A stretch of 64,000 nucleotides of DNA from Marinilabiliaceae bacterium JC040 (GCA_022496785.1 SNAP01000001.1:186001-250000); one strand, 5' to 3'; numbered from the stretch's first letter, positions 1 through 9,154 are shown. Notes: generated by a model not told the origin, from the sequence alone. Numbers and translations: made by a program.

Positions 1-1
1 C

Positions 2-1918
2 ATGTGTGGAATTGTAGGAATATATCAAAACAGTATTAATAACGAATCTCTCGTAGATAGGATGCTTAATATAATTGAGCATAGAGGTCCAGATGAAAAA
101 TCTATTTTTCAATATGGTAAGTTTACTATTGGTCATAGAAGGTTATCTATCATAGATTTACAAACAGGAAGTCAGCCTATATTCAATGAAGATAAATCTG
201 TTTGCGTAATTCTAAATGGAGAAATATATAATTACAAATCTATTCGTAAGGAACTTGAAGATAAAGGACATCTTTTCTATACAAATACAGATACAGAAAT
301 TCTTGTCCATCTATATGAAGAATACAAATACGATTTTATTAACAAACTAAATGGAATCTTTGCTTTTGCAATATTAGATATGAATGACAATTCATTAATG
401 TTAGCAAGAGATCATTTTGGGGTTAAACCTCTTCATTACTACAATAAAAACAATACGTTTATTTTTGGATCAGAACAAAAATCTATTCTATTACACCCTA
501 GTGTTAATAAAGAAATAAATATACACGCTCTACACTCTCATCTTAACCTTAGATATACTCAATCTGAACAAACTCTGTTCAACGGCATACATCGGTTAGC
601 TCCTGCTCATTATGCTATATACAAGAACAATAATCTTAGTATTCATAGATATTGGGAACTTAAACCAACAATAGATAATAATATTAGAGAAGATGAAGCA
701 AAAGAAAAACTAAACTATCTATTAAAACAATCTATTAAAAGACAATTAGTTAGTGATGTTCCTGTTGGTGTATATTTATCTGGAGGATTAGATTCATCTG
801 CTATAGTTCAAAAGATGCATGAGCTAGGTGTTGAGAATATAAATACTTTCACCCTTGGATTTAACGAACCAACTGATGAATTTGGAGATGCTAAACGAAT
901 AGCTGACTATTTTGGAACTAATCATAGAACTCAAACTCTTTCTATGAATCCTCTTGAAATTCTTCCAAAAGTTATATGGCATGCTGAAGAACCTAAAATA
1001 AACCTTATACAAGGATTTAAAATGTCCTCTTTTGTTAAACCCTATGCTTCTGTTGTTCTTGGTGGACTTGGTGGAGACGAGCTTTTTGCTGGATACGATA
1101 TTCACAAATTTATTTATCCATTCAATTCTCTTCACTCTCACATTCCATACTGGTTACAGAAAGTTATGAGATTAAAATCTGATATACTATATAAAATACA
1201 AAATGCCTCTAATACTCTACGTTTCGATGAATACAGAAGAGGTATGCAAATGCTTCTTTCTATAGGTAATATTGAAAAATTCTACCTAATAATGAGAAAC
1301 ACGTGGGATTATGATAAAGGAGCATACAAGAATATTTATTCTAAAGATTTTATAAACAAGAATAGTATATACAACGAAAAAACATATAAAGAATTTGAAA
1401 ATCTCTTTACTAAAAAGAATACTAAAGATGCCCTTCAAGATGTATTAAAAGCTGAGTTTCAATCTAAGATGCTCAACGACTATCTTCTTACAAATGATAG
1501 AATGTCTATGGCACATTCTGTAGAAGAAAGAGTCCCTTTTCTAGATAGAGATTTAGTAGATTTTGCATTTTCTTTACCTTCTAAACTCAAAATAAAGAAT
1601 AATACCACTAAATATCTCTTTAGAAAAGCTATGGAAGATAAACTTCCACCTAAAATAATAAGTAAAAAGAAATGGGGATTTACTGTCAACCCATATCTTC
1701 AATTCAAGAAAGATTTAAAAGAAGTAGCAGAAAGAGAATTAACACCTGAGTTTGTAAAACAACAAGGAATTTTCAATTATAAATACATAAAGAAAATTCT
1801 AGATTATCCTCCACATCCAAAATTAAGATGGCACTATAATTATATATGGATTGCTGTTGGTTTAGCTATGTGGCAGAAAATGTTCATTGACAGTAATGAC
1901 TTTTCAAAACATATATAA
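2..1918 (+). CDS. asnB: Glutamine-dependent asparagine synthase (AsnB family)
   Basis: Class II glutamine amidotransferase joined to an ATP-dependent asparagine synthetase domain; it transfers ammonia from glutamine to aspartate, or in glycan loci to a sugar carboxylate. The start is fixed by the mature N-terminus MCGIVGIY, whose Cys2 is the glutaminase nucleophile; NGEIYNY and ARDHFGVKPL are further glutaminase motifs. The PP-loop SGGLDSS lies at residues 260-266 and GGLGGDELFAGY follows. At 638 residues it is full length. The next gene, a GT2 glycosyltransferase, begins 19 nt downstream. With a GT4, a flippase and a YfhO-like protein nearby, a role in amidating a surface-glycan sugar is as plausible as bulk asparagine synthesis. 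The family call is secure; the substrate is inferred. The start codon is at base 2, so no upstream region is visible. Confidence 0.93.
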   Translation: MCGIVGIYQNSINNESLVDRMLNIIEHRGPDEKSIFQYGKFTIGHRRLSIIDLQTGSQPIFNEDKSVCVILNGEIYNYKSIRKELEDKGHLFYTNTDTEILVHLYEEYKYDFINKLNGIFAFAILDMNDNSLMLARDHFGVKPLHYYNKNNTFIFGSEQKSILLHPSVNKEINIHALHSHLNLRYTQSEQTLFNGIHRLAPAHYAIYKNNNLSIHRYWELKPTIDNNIREDEAKEKLNYLLKQSIKRQLVSDVPVGVYLSGGLDSSAIVQKMHELGVENINTFTLGFNEPTDEFGDAKRIADYFGTNHRTQTLSMNPLEILPKVIWHAEEPKINLIQGFKMSSFVKPYASVVLGGLGGDELFAGYDIHKFIYPFNSLHSHIPYWLQKVMRLKSDILYKIQNASNTLRFDEYRRGMQMLLSIGNIEKFYLIMRNTWDYDKGAYKNIYSKDFINKNSIYNEKTYKEFENLFTKKNTKDALQDVLKAEFQSKMLNDYLLTNDRMSMAHSVEERVPFLDRDLVDFAFSLPSKLKIKNNTTKYLFRKAMEDKLPPKIISKKKWGFTVNPYLQFKKDLKEVAERELTPEFVKQQGIFNYKYIKKILDYPPHPKLRWHYNYIWIAVGLAMWQKMFIDSNDFSKHI

Positions 1919-1937
1919 TTCAAATAATTAAGAATAA

Positions 1938-2963
1938 ATGAAATACTCTATTATAATTGCTGTTTATAATCGATTAGACGAAGTTAAAGAACTACTTTCA
2001 AGTGCAGAAAAACTTGAAGGAGATAGAAATATATTTGAATTTGTATTTGTTGATGACGGTTCAAATGACGGATTTAAAGAATATATTGAAACATATAAAT
2101 CAGATTCAAATTTAAATATTAGAGCAATATATCAAACAAATCAAGGACCAGGTGCAGCTAGAAATAACGGTATGCAAAATTCAAATGCTGAATACTTTAT
2201 TTTTGTAGATTCAGACTGTATGTTTCCAACAAATTGGTTAAGTGAAATTGAAAAAAATCAACTAATAAACAAATACGACGCTTTTGGTGGACCAGACACA
2301 TATCACCCTTCTTTCTCTCCCCTACTTAAAGCAATAAACTACTCCATGACATCATTTATTGGAACAGGAGGTACAAGAGGTAATAAAAAAAGTATCTCTA
2401 AATTTTATCCTAGAAGCTTTAATATGGGAATCTCTCAAGAAATTTATAAAACGATTGGGGGAATGGGTAAACTAAGACATGGTCAAGATATGGATTATTC
2501 TGCCAAGATATATAAAGCTGGATTTAAAGTTGGACTTATTGCTGATGCCTATGTTTATCACAAAAGAAGAACTAGCTTAAAGAAATTCTATAAACAAATA
2601 TTTAACTGGGGAGTTGCAAGAATTAATTTAGGTAGAAGACATAAAAATATGCTTAAACCTATTCATTTTATTCCTCTTGCTGTAATTATTGCACTAATTC
2701 TAATCTTAATTATTCTTCCTATTTTTCCTTTAATAGGTAAAATCTTATGGTCTATTACTGGATTTACTTTTGCATTAGTATGTCTATTGGCCTTTACTCA
2801 ATCATTCATTAAGTATAAGAATATTAAAACAGCTTTTCTTTCAATTATAACTCTAAATATACAAGTCTTTGCGTACGGTTTCGGTCTTGCTTGGGGATTA
2901 TATAATTCTATAAAAGGTAAAGAAGTTAAAGGCTTTTCTAAAAACTACTATGGTAAAAAATAA
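1938..2963 (+). CDS. GT2 family glycosyltransferase with C-terminal membrane helices
   Basis: Inverting GT-A glycosyltransferase, 341 residues. The N-terminus YSIIIAVYNR is the typical nucleotide-binding strand, FVDDGS carries the first acidic pair (Asp39-Asp40), GAARNNG is the usual mid-motif, and DSD (91-93) is the DxD metal site. QDMDYSAKIYKAGF is the acceptor-side acidic motif. Residues about 245-310 form two or three hydrophobic helices, so the enzyme is probably held at the inner membrane facing the cytoplasm and adds a sugar to a lipid-linked glycan. It follows asnB by 19 nt and ends just before a hairpin terminator, so the two are probably cotranscribed. Donor and acceptor are not predictable. 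Confidence 0.88.
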   Translation: MKYSIIIAVYNRLDEVKELLSSAEKLEGDRNIFEFVFVDDGSNDGFKEYIETYKSDSNLNIRAIYQTNQGPGAARNNGMQNSNAEYFIFVDSDCMFPTNWLSEIEKNQLINKYDAFGGPDTYHPSFSPLLKAINYSMTSFIGTGGTRGNKKSISKFYPRSFNMGISQEIYKTIGGMGKLRHGQDMDYSAKIYKAGFKVGLIADAYVYHKRRTSLKKFYKQIFNWGVARINLGRRHKNMLKPIHFIPLAVIIALILILIILPIFPLIGKILWSITGFTFALVCLLAFTQSFIKYKNIKTAFLSIITLNIQVFAYGFGLAWGLYNSIKGKEVKGFSKNYYGKK

Positions 2964-2968
2964 GATGA

Positions 2969-3005
2969 AACCCCAAATCCATTTTACAAGCTTTGGGGTT
3001 CTATT
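2969..3005 (+). terminator. Rho-independent-like terminator after the GT2 gene
   Basis: Perfect 9-bp inverted repeat (AACCCCAAA at 2969-2977, TTTGGGGTT at 2992-3000) with a 14-nt loop and a short T-rich tail, 5 nt after the GT2 stop codon. It also lies just downstream of the oppositely oriented gene ending at 3021 and could serve both. Confidence 0.7.
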
Positions 3006-3020
3006 TACATATTCTTATGC

Positions 3021-3584
3021 CTATAAATAAAATGCAAACCTTATAAATAGATTATCTGCATCAAATTTATAGTTGATCTTGTTTATACCAAAAATCATAT
3101 CTTGAATTACTAGTGAATAACTTTCTCTACTATATCCAACAGATATATTAAATCTCCATTTAGATCCCATATGGAATATATACCCTAAACTCATTCCTAA
3201 AATATAATCATTTTCTGAATCGGATTCATTTAATACATGAGCTTTCCCCAAATCTAAACCAAGATTAATTCTTTTATTTTTAAATGGTTGAAACATAAAC
3301 TCTAATTCATAAGGAATTATATTAATATTTGCATATCCTAGAGATTTACACCCCAACCTAGCTCCTACATATATATTAGGTTTGATATTTATTCCTCCAT
3401 TCATATAAATAGCACCTAATCTATAATGCCTAAAAGCATTATTAAAACCATTATCTTTATTTATATCATTAACAGTAATACCATTCTCTATTTGAAATCC
3501 AAATCTAAATTTTCTTTGATTTTGTCCCTTCAAGATAGCTATGCTAATAAACATCACTATACTTAATAAAATAATCTTTCTCAT
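3021..3584 (-). CDS. Putative outer-membrane beta-barrel protein
   Basis: A 187-residue secreted protein with a clear signal peptide (MRKIILLSIVMFISIAILKG, then QNQRKF). The rest is a run of short amphipathic strands separated by glycine or asparagine turns, ending FIRFAFYL with a terminal aromatic-leucine typical of barrel proteins inserted by BAM. I see no catalytic motif. It is divergent from a second predicted barrel protein starting at 3700, with a 115-bp gap. Likely a small porin-like outer-membrane protein of about 8 strands; the function is unknown. Confidence 0.6.
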   Translation of the reverse strand: MRKIILLSIVMFISIAILKGQNQRKFRFGFQIENGITVNDINKDNGFNNAFRHYRLGAIYMNGGINIKPNIYVGARLGCKSLGYANINIIPYELEFMFQPFKNKRINLGLDLGKAHVLNESDSENDYILGMSLGYIFHMGSKWRFNISVGYSRESYSLVIQDMIFGINKINYKFDADNLFIRFAFYL

Positions 3585-3640
3585 GTAATTAATAATTTAT
3601 AATTAATAATATGCAAGTATATATAAATATCATTTTCTCA

Positions 3641-3648
3641 CAAAATTA
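3641..3648 (-). promoter_or_regulatory. -7 box of a Bacteroidota promoter for the gene at 3021-3584
   Basis: On the minus strand this reads TAATTTTG, an exact match to TAnnTTTG, 57 nt upstream of the start codon. No good TTTG -33 element is present, so this is a weak call. Confidence 0.3.
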
Positions 3649-3699
3649 TTTATATATTTAAACAAATAAAATATATCTACTTATACTTAAAAATCACAC

Positions 3700-4410
3700 A
3701 TGCAACAAAAATCTATCTTTATAATAATATCATTATTAATATCATTTTCATGCTATAGCCAAAACAGACATGAATTAGGTATAGGGTATGAAATAGCAAG
3801 TCAAGAAAATCAGAATAACTTTTCATACGGCTACAATTTAAGGTATACTAGGTGGTTAAATAAAAATATAGGATTACAAGCAGGATTTAGAACTTATAAA
3901 CATCTTATTGATATCTCATTTAATAATCCCTTTAATAATAATATAGACTACAATTTCTACGAATATAGAAGAAGAGAATATCAAGCTAATTTAGGATTTG
4001 TAGTTTCAAGTTCTAGAAATAATAGAATTGGTGTTATGCTAGAGACTTCATTTCTGTTCAATCTTTTTCCTTATGAAAATATTGAGTATACAATTGATTC
4101 TGAAGAACAAATTGGGGATACATATACTAGAGAATCATATGATGATGATAAATGGGTATTTAATCGTTTCAATCCAAGTTTTTCTTTTGAATTCAGTATT
4201 TTTGTTAAAAAGAAGAAATCTCCTTTAAGATTAAATTTTGGTATTGGACTAAACAATCAAAATCCATTAATTGCATACTATAGAGCAGAAATTGATGGAT
4301 TTAAATTAAAAGACCATTTAGATTTATCTTTTGAGAAATTAAATGTAGTTTTATTCATTAGATTCTCAGCATATCTTAATAAACAAAAAGACAAAGACGA
4401 GTATTTATAA
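3700..4410 (+). CDS. Putative outer-membrane beta-barrel protein
   Basis: A 236-residue exported protein. The signal peptide (residues 1 to about 20, ending SCYSQ) is followed by alternating beta strands (HELGIGYEIA, YNLRYTRWLN, LGFVVSSSR, SFSFEFSIFV, LNVVLFIRFSAYL), consistent with an outer-membrane barrel. The Cys in SFSCYSQ could be read as a poor lipobox, but QN after SYS looks more like a signal peptidase I site. A GT4 gene follows after 23 nt, suggesting cotranscription. No specific family is recognised; it may be a component of, or a bystander in, the surrounding surface-glycan locus. Confidence 0.6.
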   Translation: MQQKSIFIIISLLISFSCYSQNRHELGIGYEIASQENQNNFSYGYNLRYTRWLNKNIGLQAGFRTYKHLIDISFNNPFNNNIDYNFYEYRRREYQANLGFVVSSSRNNRIGVMLETSFLFNLFPYENIEYTIDSEEQIGDTYTRESYDDDKWVFNRFNPSFSFEFSIFVKKKKSPLRLNFGIGLNNQNPLIAYYRAEIDGFKLKDHLDLSFEKLNVVLFIRFSAYLNKQKDKDEYL

Positions 4411-4433
4411 GTATCTTCATAAAATATATAAAA

Positions 4434-5435
4434 ATGAATAAAGAAAAAACACTACTAGTATACACTAATTTCTCAAGCTTTGTAGAAAATGACTATAATA
4501 TTCTTAAAAAGAAATATACTGTAGAAAAATACCATTTTCCTATTCAATCTAAACCTAGAATTATAATTTTATTTATAAAACAATTCTTTTGGCTAATTTT
4601 CAATATTCACAAATATTCAAAAGTATATATTTGGTTTGCAGACTATCATTCTCTTTTACCAATTCTTATTTCAAAAGTTTTCTCTAAGAAATCATATTTA
4701 GTAATTGGAGGGTACGACGTATGTAGAATTAAAGATATAGGATATGGAAGTTTCAAAAATAAAATTAGAGGATTTTGTGCTATTACTTCAATTAAAAATG
4801 CAAATTACAATATAGCTGTATCTAAATATATAGAAAGAAAGATTAAAGCTATTGCGAAAAAGGCAAATACTCTTATTATCTATAATTCTGTTGATATTAA
4901 TTTGAAGCAACAAAACGGTATCATAAAAGAAAACAGTATACTAACTGTAGGAATAATAAATAGCATTCAAAGAATAAAATTAAAAGGAATTGATACATTC
5001 GTAGAACTAGCAAAGAATACGCCAGATTTCAAGTTTATTATTGTTGGGGCAAATAAAGAATTACTAGAAAACTATTTCAATAATATTCCTAATAATTTAG
5101 AAATAGTAGGATTCTCTAATTCTGAAGAGTTAAACTACTATTACTCTAAAGCAAAAATATATTGCCAATTCTCACGTATCGAATCATTTTGCATAAGTCT
5201 CGCAGAGGCAATCTTACACAATTGTACTCCTTTAGTATTTAACACAGGAGCTTTAAAAGAAATTGTAAGCAATAGTGAATCTCTATCAATAAATAATATT
5301 AATACACTTTCAGAGAAGATTCATTTTTTTATAGAGAATTATAATGAAAAGGATTCTAGCCCAAGAAAAAGCATTATTGAGAAATTCTCTAATGAAATAA
5401 GAGAAGAAAAATTAATAAATCTTTTAAAATTATAG
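4434..5435 (+). CDS. GT4-type (GT-B fold) glycosyltransferase
   Basis: A retaining GT-B glycosyltransferase of 333 residues. The C-terminal Rossmann half has the expected elements: ILTVGIINSIQRIKLKG (sugar-nucleotide entry strand with the basic residue), FIIVGANKE, LEIVGF and the diagnostic E-x7-E motif at Glu250 and Glu258 (ESFCISLAE). The N-terminal half contains a hydrophobic stretch (FIKQFFWLIF, about residues 43-55), which suggests peripheral membrane attachment. It lies 23 nt after a beta-barrel gene and probably acts in assembly of a cell-surface polysaccharide. Donor and acceptor are unknown. Confidence 0.85.
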   Translation: MNKEKTLLVYTNFSSFVENDYNILKKKYTVEKYHFPIQSKPRIIILFIKQFFWLIFNIHKYSKVYIWFADYHSLLPILISKVFSKKSYLVIGGYDVCRIKDIGYGSFKNKIRGFCAITSIKNANYNIAVSKYIERKIKAIAKKANTLIIYNSVDINLKQQNGIIKENSILTVGIINSIQRIKLKGIDTFVELAKNTPDFKFIIVGANKELLENYFNNIPNNLEIVGFSNSEELNYYYSKAKIYCQFSRIESFCISLAEAILHNCTPLVFNTGALKEIVSNSESLSINNINTLSEKIHFFIENYNEKDSSPRKSIIEKFSNEIREEKLINLLKL

Positions 5436-5465
5436 ATGGGCACACCCCGAAGAGTACACCCATCT
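5434..5465. terminator. Hairpin between convergent genes
   Basis: Perfect 7-bp arms AGATGGG (5434-5440) and CCCATCT (5459-5465) lie between the GT4 stop codon and the end of the minus-strand gene at 5483. A clear T-run follows on neither strand; the minus strand has only ATAATTTT. Possible terminator for the minus-strand operon. Confidence 0.4.
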
Positions 5466-5482
5466 TGAAAAAAAACTGATTA

Positions 5483-5923
5483 TTAGACCTTGAATTTTTT
5501 AACTTTCCAAACTTTAAAGTATTTAGGAAATGAATAGATTATTAGTAGACAAGTAAATGCTGCCGCTGCAGCTATTCTTAAATAATATAGAAATTCTGAA
5601 TCTGATAATGTTGAAAATAACATAAGCACAAGGAAAAAAATCATAATTAATAATTCACACACTTTATAAAATTTATTCCTCTGTACTAGTACAATCTCGT
5701 CGTTATCTGCTTGAAATTCACATTCTAAAGTCTTTTTAAAGATTCCCGAAATTATTTCAATATTTTGATTCGATAAATTTTCTTCTATATCATAAACACT
5801 TGTTCCTATAACCATAAAGTTTCTTAAAGTTCTATCCTTAGCTCTAATTTGCCATTTAGTTAAACTATTGATTAAACCATTTTGAATGACTATTTTCATT
5901 TTAAATCTTTTATGATCGACCAT
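5483..5923 (-). CDS. Hypothetical two-helix membrane protein
   Basis: A 146-residue protein I do not recognise. The first 85 residues are soluble and look like a small alpha/beta domain (MKIVIQNGLI, FMVIGTSVYDI, IEIISGIFK). Two hydrophobic helices follow (VCELLIMIFFLVLMLF and FLYYLRIAAAAAFTCLLIIY), then a basic tail. ATG at 5923 overlaps the end of the upstream lipoprotein gene by 14 nt; an internal ATG at 5899 (Met9) is an equally good start and would avoid the overlap. The overlap or near-contact indicates translation from the same mRNA as the lipoprotein, so the two probably work together. Confidence 0.55.
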   Translation of the reverse strand: MVDHKRFKMKIVIQNGLINSLTKWQIRAKDRTLRNFMVIGTSVYDIEENLSNQNIEIISGIFKKTLECEFQADNDEIVLVQRNKFYKVCELLIMIFFLVLMLFSTLSDSEFLYYLRIAAAAAFTCLLIIYSFPKYFKVWKVKKFKV

Positions 5924-6674
5924 ATGCTGTTACTCCTGAACAGACCACTCCAAGTATTGGATTTACTGCTCCTCCTAAAGCATCAGCAGCAATATATGAT
6001 AGAAAATCATGTACTTCTTTGGTATCGTGAGGTAGTACTTGTCTTTTCTCCTCACCTTCTTCCTTTTCTTTTTCACTACATAAACACCTTGCAGAAGAAA
6101 AATTCTTTTCTATTAATTCATTCCATTCTTGAAGATTGTTATTTTTTATCCAATATAAGATAGATCCTCTAGCTGTTCCAATCATTACAGAAAGTTCTTT
6201 TTTATCATTTTTAGATATTTCTTTTGAAGAATAATATTTAGATATTTCATCAATTCTATTAATTAATGGCTCGCAAATATCATTATTTTTCATTCTATCT
6301 AATGTTATATATTCCTTTAAAGCATCTAATATAAGGTTATAACATTCTTTCTTTAAAGGATTATTTTCAACTACATTTTCTTTAATATTATTTAAAAAGC
6401 TCTCAAATTCTTCTTTATTTTTAAAATCTGGTATGTTTGTTTCTGACTCATTTACTAAAGAAGAACAAAGTTCCTTTCCAAAATTATTATCATTTAATAG
6501 TTGATTCTCAGCAATCTTCAATTTCATAATATCCAAATGTGTATTATGGAAATCTTGCCATTTTAGGACTTCTAATTTAAACTCATCAATTTTATTATTA
6601 TCATCAAAGTTCTTCTCACAAGAATATGATATTAGTAATATTAAAAAGATAATTGGTAAATAAAATTTTTTCAT
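5910..6674 (-). CDS. Hypothetical lipoprotein with hydrophobic glycine-rich C-terminus
   Basis: A 254-residue predicted lipoprotein. A hydrophobic signal ends in the lipobox ISYSC with Cys19 as the lipidation site, then a mostly alpha-helical, charged and asparagine-rich body (residues about 25-205), a CLCSEKEKEEGEEK segment, and a small-residue hydrophobic tail (AADALGGAVNPILG, then VVCSGVTAYGRS). I do not recognise the family. Similar glycine-rich hydrophobic tails are seen in some small secreted Bacteroidota proteins, but that is only a resemblance. The gene is first in a two-gene unit with the membrane protein that overlaps its 3' end. The 291 bp upstream (6675-6965) are very AT-rich and hold no clear promoter box or RNA. 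Confidence 0.6.
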   Translation of the reverse strand: MKKFYLPIIFLILLISYSCEKNFDDNNKIDEFKLEVLKWQDFHNTHLDIMKLKIAENQLLNDNNFGKELCSSLVNESETNIPDFKNKEEFESFLNNIKENVVENNPLKKECYNLILDALKEYITLDRMKNNDICEPLINRIDEISKYYSSKEISKNDKKELSVMIGTARGSILYWIKNNNLQEWNELIEKNFSSARCLCSEKEKEEGEEKRQVLPHDTKEVHDFLSYIAADALGGAVNPILGVVCSGVTAYGRS

Positions 6675-6965
6675 AGTATATGTTAGTTAATTGTTAGTTT
6701 TGACTTCACAAATATTACAATTTATATTTAATTATTGAAATTTTAAACGTAAAGATATGTATAGAGCCACAAATCATTTATCATTGATTTTTAATACTTT
6801 AGACTTTGATATTGCAATTATTTGTAAAGATGGGTAAAGTTTCTATATATATTTAATAATAAATAGGCATATTTGTATAATACAATCAATAATTTATATC
6901 TTAATTAAACTTTTAGAGCAAATAAATTATTAATATTTTTATGAATTACATTAATACTTATTAAT

Positions 6966-7589
6966 ATGTTTCTAATTCTAATGATAGTATGTGCAATTAC
7001 ATATTCTTTATTAATCACATATAATAATACTAAATTAGATAAGATTCTTCTTGAATTAATAGAAGAAAAACAAAAGCAAAAATTTAATAAAGAAATTTCT
7101 GGTAAGAAAAACGAACTTAAAAATCTAGAAGAAACCTTAAACGATAAAACAAATGAATATTCTAAAATAGATAAGACAATAAAAAGTAAAGAAATAATCT
7201 CCGTGAATTCTCTTGTTAATAAAGTCAATATGGCAAAAGAATTCTATAAAATCTCTAAAAAGAAATCTGAACAAATAAGAATTAAAGAGACTCAAATGTT
7301 CTTTGATAAATATGTTACATTGAATGATGAAACATGGGATCAAATTCAAGAGGATATTAATATCCTTTTAAATGGAAATCTAGAAAACAAATTTAATATA
7401 TACAGTAATCTAACAAAGAATGATAAAAGATTAATAATTCTATTCCTTCTTAAGTTTCCAAATCCTGAAATATGCACTATTCTAAATCTATCAAGGCAAG
7501 CTTTATATGCTAGAAAAATCTCTTTGTTTCAACATTTAGGATTGCACAAAGAAGATGGCGTTGAGAAATGTATTGAGATTTTTAAATAG
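6966..7589 (+). CDS. Membrane-anchored coiled-coil protein with C-terminal helix-turn-helix
   Basis: 207 residues. An N-terminal membrane helix (about residues 1-18, MFLILMIVCAITYSLLIT) is followed by a long charged coiled coil (about 20-100, rich in Lys/Glu) and a C-terminal region, LTKNDKRLIILFLL ... PNPEICTILNLSRQALYARK, that looks like a LuxR/GerE-type helix-turn-helix. The end of the 17223-18983 regulator has the same layout (NERRLCLLLH ... TTKEISRITNQSVKSINVAR). This looks like the output half of a TPR/TM/HTH regulator without its sensor repeats. An in-frame TGA lies upstream, so ATG 6966 is the first possible start. It is convergent with the flippase, 3 nt apart. The DNA target is unknown. 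Confidence 0.6.
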   Translation: MFLILMIVCAITYSLLITYNNTKLDKILLELIEEKQKQKFNKEISGKKNELKNLEETLNDKTNEYSKIDKTIKSKEIISVNSLVNKVNMAKEFYKISKKKSEQIRIKETQMFFDKYVTLNDETWDQIQEDINILLNGNLENKFNIYSNLTKNDKRLIILFLLKFPNPEICTILNLSRQALYARKISLFQHLGLHKEDGVEKCIEIFK

Positions 7590-7617
7590 ATATTAAGATA
7601 CCTTTCTCTTAATATCT
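7588..7617. terminator. Shared hairpin at the 3' ends of convergent genes
   Basis: Perfect 11-bp inverted repeat AGATATTAAGA (7588-7598) / TCTTAATATCT (7607-7617) with an 8-nt loop. It spans the stop codon of the plus-strand HTH gene and the last codons of the minus-strand flippase. On the minus strand it is followed by TATTTAAAAA, so it may terminate flippase transcription. Confidence 0.45.
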
Positions 7618-9083
7618 CCAAATATATCAAGCATACCCTGCTTCTCTTTATTTGAAATCACATTAAATAAATATAAACTAAATGGAAATAATATTATAAG
7701 AAATAATCTATATGCGAATGCACCTATCAAGCTGAAATAGCCCCCAACTTCTCCCAATAAAACAAATAAAATCATTAAAAATAAGATAAGAAACATCGAT
7801 CCTATTTTATAACGAACAGGATAGAACTTTCTCGAATATAAATACACCCATAGCAAATATATTATATTAATTAAGAAAGTTGCAAAGGCTGTTCCCAATA
7901 TCAATTCTAATTTTAATATAGAGAATAGATAAACACAAAAAATATTCAAAGCAATATTTACAAATGCCATTATAAAAGTAGAGAATCCTATAAATTTTGT
8001 CTTCTTTTCAATATTCAATCCTACTATAATAATATCTTTCAACATTGAAATATATAATCCACAAACTACAAATGGTATAATGATAGAAGAAACTAAATAA
8101 GATGGATCGTGTGCAAATATCCTTACTATCTCTGTTCGTAGTAATATAAAAGATAATGCTAAACATGCTCCTAGAATAGATATGTATTTAAACGATCTTT
8201 CATGCATCTTATAACCTTCCTTTGTCTTCATTGTCTTATATAAAACAGGTATTAATGCTGACAATATTGATACAGATATTATTATTTTGAATGTATTAGA
8301 TAACCTAAAGCCTAATGTATAATAGCCAACATCAGGTAAGTCTGACATAAATCTCAAGGTATATTTATCTGCTAAGGAAAACATCACTGAACTTAAAGAA
8401 GCTGCAGCAATTGGTAAACTATATATTAATAAGTCTTTAATTATCAATTTATCAAATTTTATCTCGGTATGCTTTATAAATAAAGGTATATAAAAGATAA
8501 ACTGTACTATCAAGGCTAATAATTGAGCTATATATACTCCTAATAAACCTTTCTTTAATACTACCATAAATAAAATAGTCAAACACAATAAAGAAGTATA
8601 GTATATAAAATTTATAGCTGTTAATTTCTTAGATTTTTCATTCAGTTTCAATAATTCAGTCATAAAACCATTTGTAATAATAAAGAATGCTATTATTACG
8701 CCAATCAGTAAAATATTTGAATAATCTGTACTTGTGAATAGAAATCTAGATAAATTATCTCTAAAAGTGTATACTAATAGAAAAAAGAAACTTGATGATA
8801 CTATCGTTAATAACAAATTATTAAACATCAATGATTTCTTCTTTTCTACATAATCCTTGTCCCAATAAAAACGAGAAAAACCTATATTAATTCCGAATAT
8901 TATTATTGTTGGTGAAAGAACTAATAATGCTTCCATTAATCCCATTACACCATATTCTTCTTGACTTAAATACAGTACATTAGTGAAAAATGGTATTAAT
9001 ATTAAACCCATCACCTTTGCCATTATTCCGCTTAAAGAATATAATAGTGACGATTTAAATATGCTCTTCAGTTCTTTATACAT
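7593..9083 (-). CDS. Wzx-like polysaccharide flippase (PST/MATE superfamily)
   Basis: A 496-residue polytopic protein with about 14 hydrophobic helices over its whole length. It starts LKSIFKSSLLYSLSGIMAKVMGLILIPFF, the characteristic first helix and PxxT-like turn of PST-family flippases, and contains LPIAAASLSSVMFSLADKYTLRFM in the middle, also typical. It should move lipid-linked oligosaccharides from the inner to the outer leaflet of the cytoplasmic membrane. The nearby asnB, GT2 and GT4 genes fit one surface-glycan pathway, though they are on the other strand about 2 kb away. No Wzy polymerase is visible. Confidence 0.85.
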   Translation of the reverse strand: MYKELKSIFKSSLLYSLSGIMAKVMGLILIPFFTNVLYLSQEEYGVMGLMEALLVLSPTIIIFGINIGFSRFYWDKDYVEKKKSLMFNNLLLTIVSSSFFFLLVYTFRDNLSRFLFTSTDYSNILLIGVIIAFFIITNGFMTELLKLNEKSKKLTAINFIYYTSLLCLTILFMVVLKKGLLGVYIAQLLALIVQFIFYIPLFIKHTEIKFDKLIIKDLLIYSLPIAAASLSSVMFSLADKYTLRFMSDLPDVGYYTLGFRLSNTFKIIISVSILSALIPVLYKTMKTKEGYKMHERSFKYISILGACLALSFILLRTEIVRIFAHDPSYLVSSIIIPFVVCGLYISMLKDIIIVGLNIEKKTKFIGFSTFIMAFVNIALNIFCVYLFSILKLELILGTAFATFLINIIYLLWVYLYSRKFYPVRYKIGSMFLILFLMILFVLLGEVGGYFSLIGAFAYRLFLIILFPFSLYLFNVISNKEKQGMLDIFGDIKRKVS

Positions 9084-9108
9084 TTAGATTCTTTAATAGT
9101 TAGTATAA

Positions 9109-9141
9109 CAAATATATAAAGATTGATTGCATTAATTCAAA
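9109..9141 (-). promoter_or_regulatory. Promoter of the flippase gene
   Basis: On the minus strand, TATATTTG (9109-9116) matches TAnnTTTG exactly, and TTTG (9138-9141) lies 21 nt upstream as the -33 element. The box is 25 nt before the ATG at 9083. Confidence 0.55.
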
Positions 9142-9154
9142 TATTAGTACTTTT

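Noticed and set aside
5434-5465. A confident terminator for the GT4 gene
   Set aside because: The hairpin is followed by an A-run, not a T-run, on the plus strand; kept only as a low-confidence hairpin.
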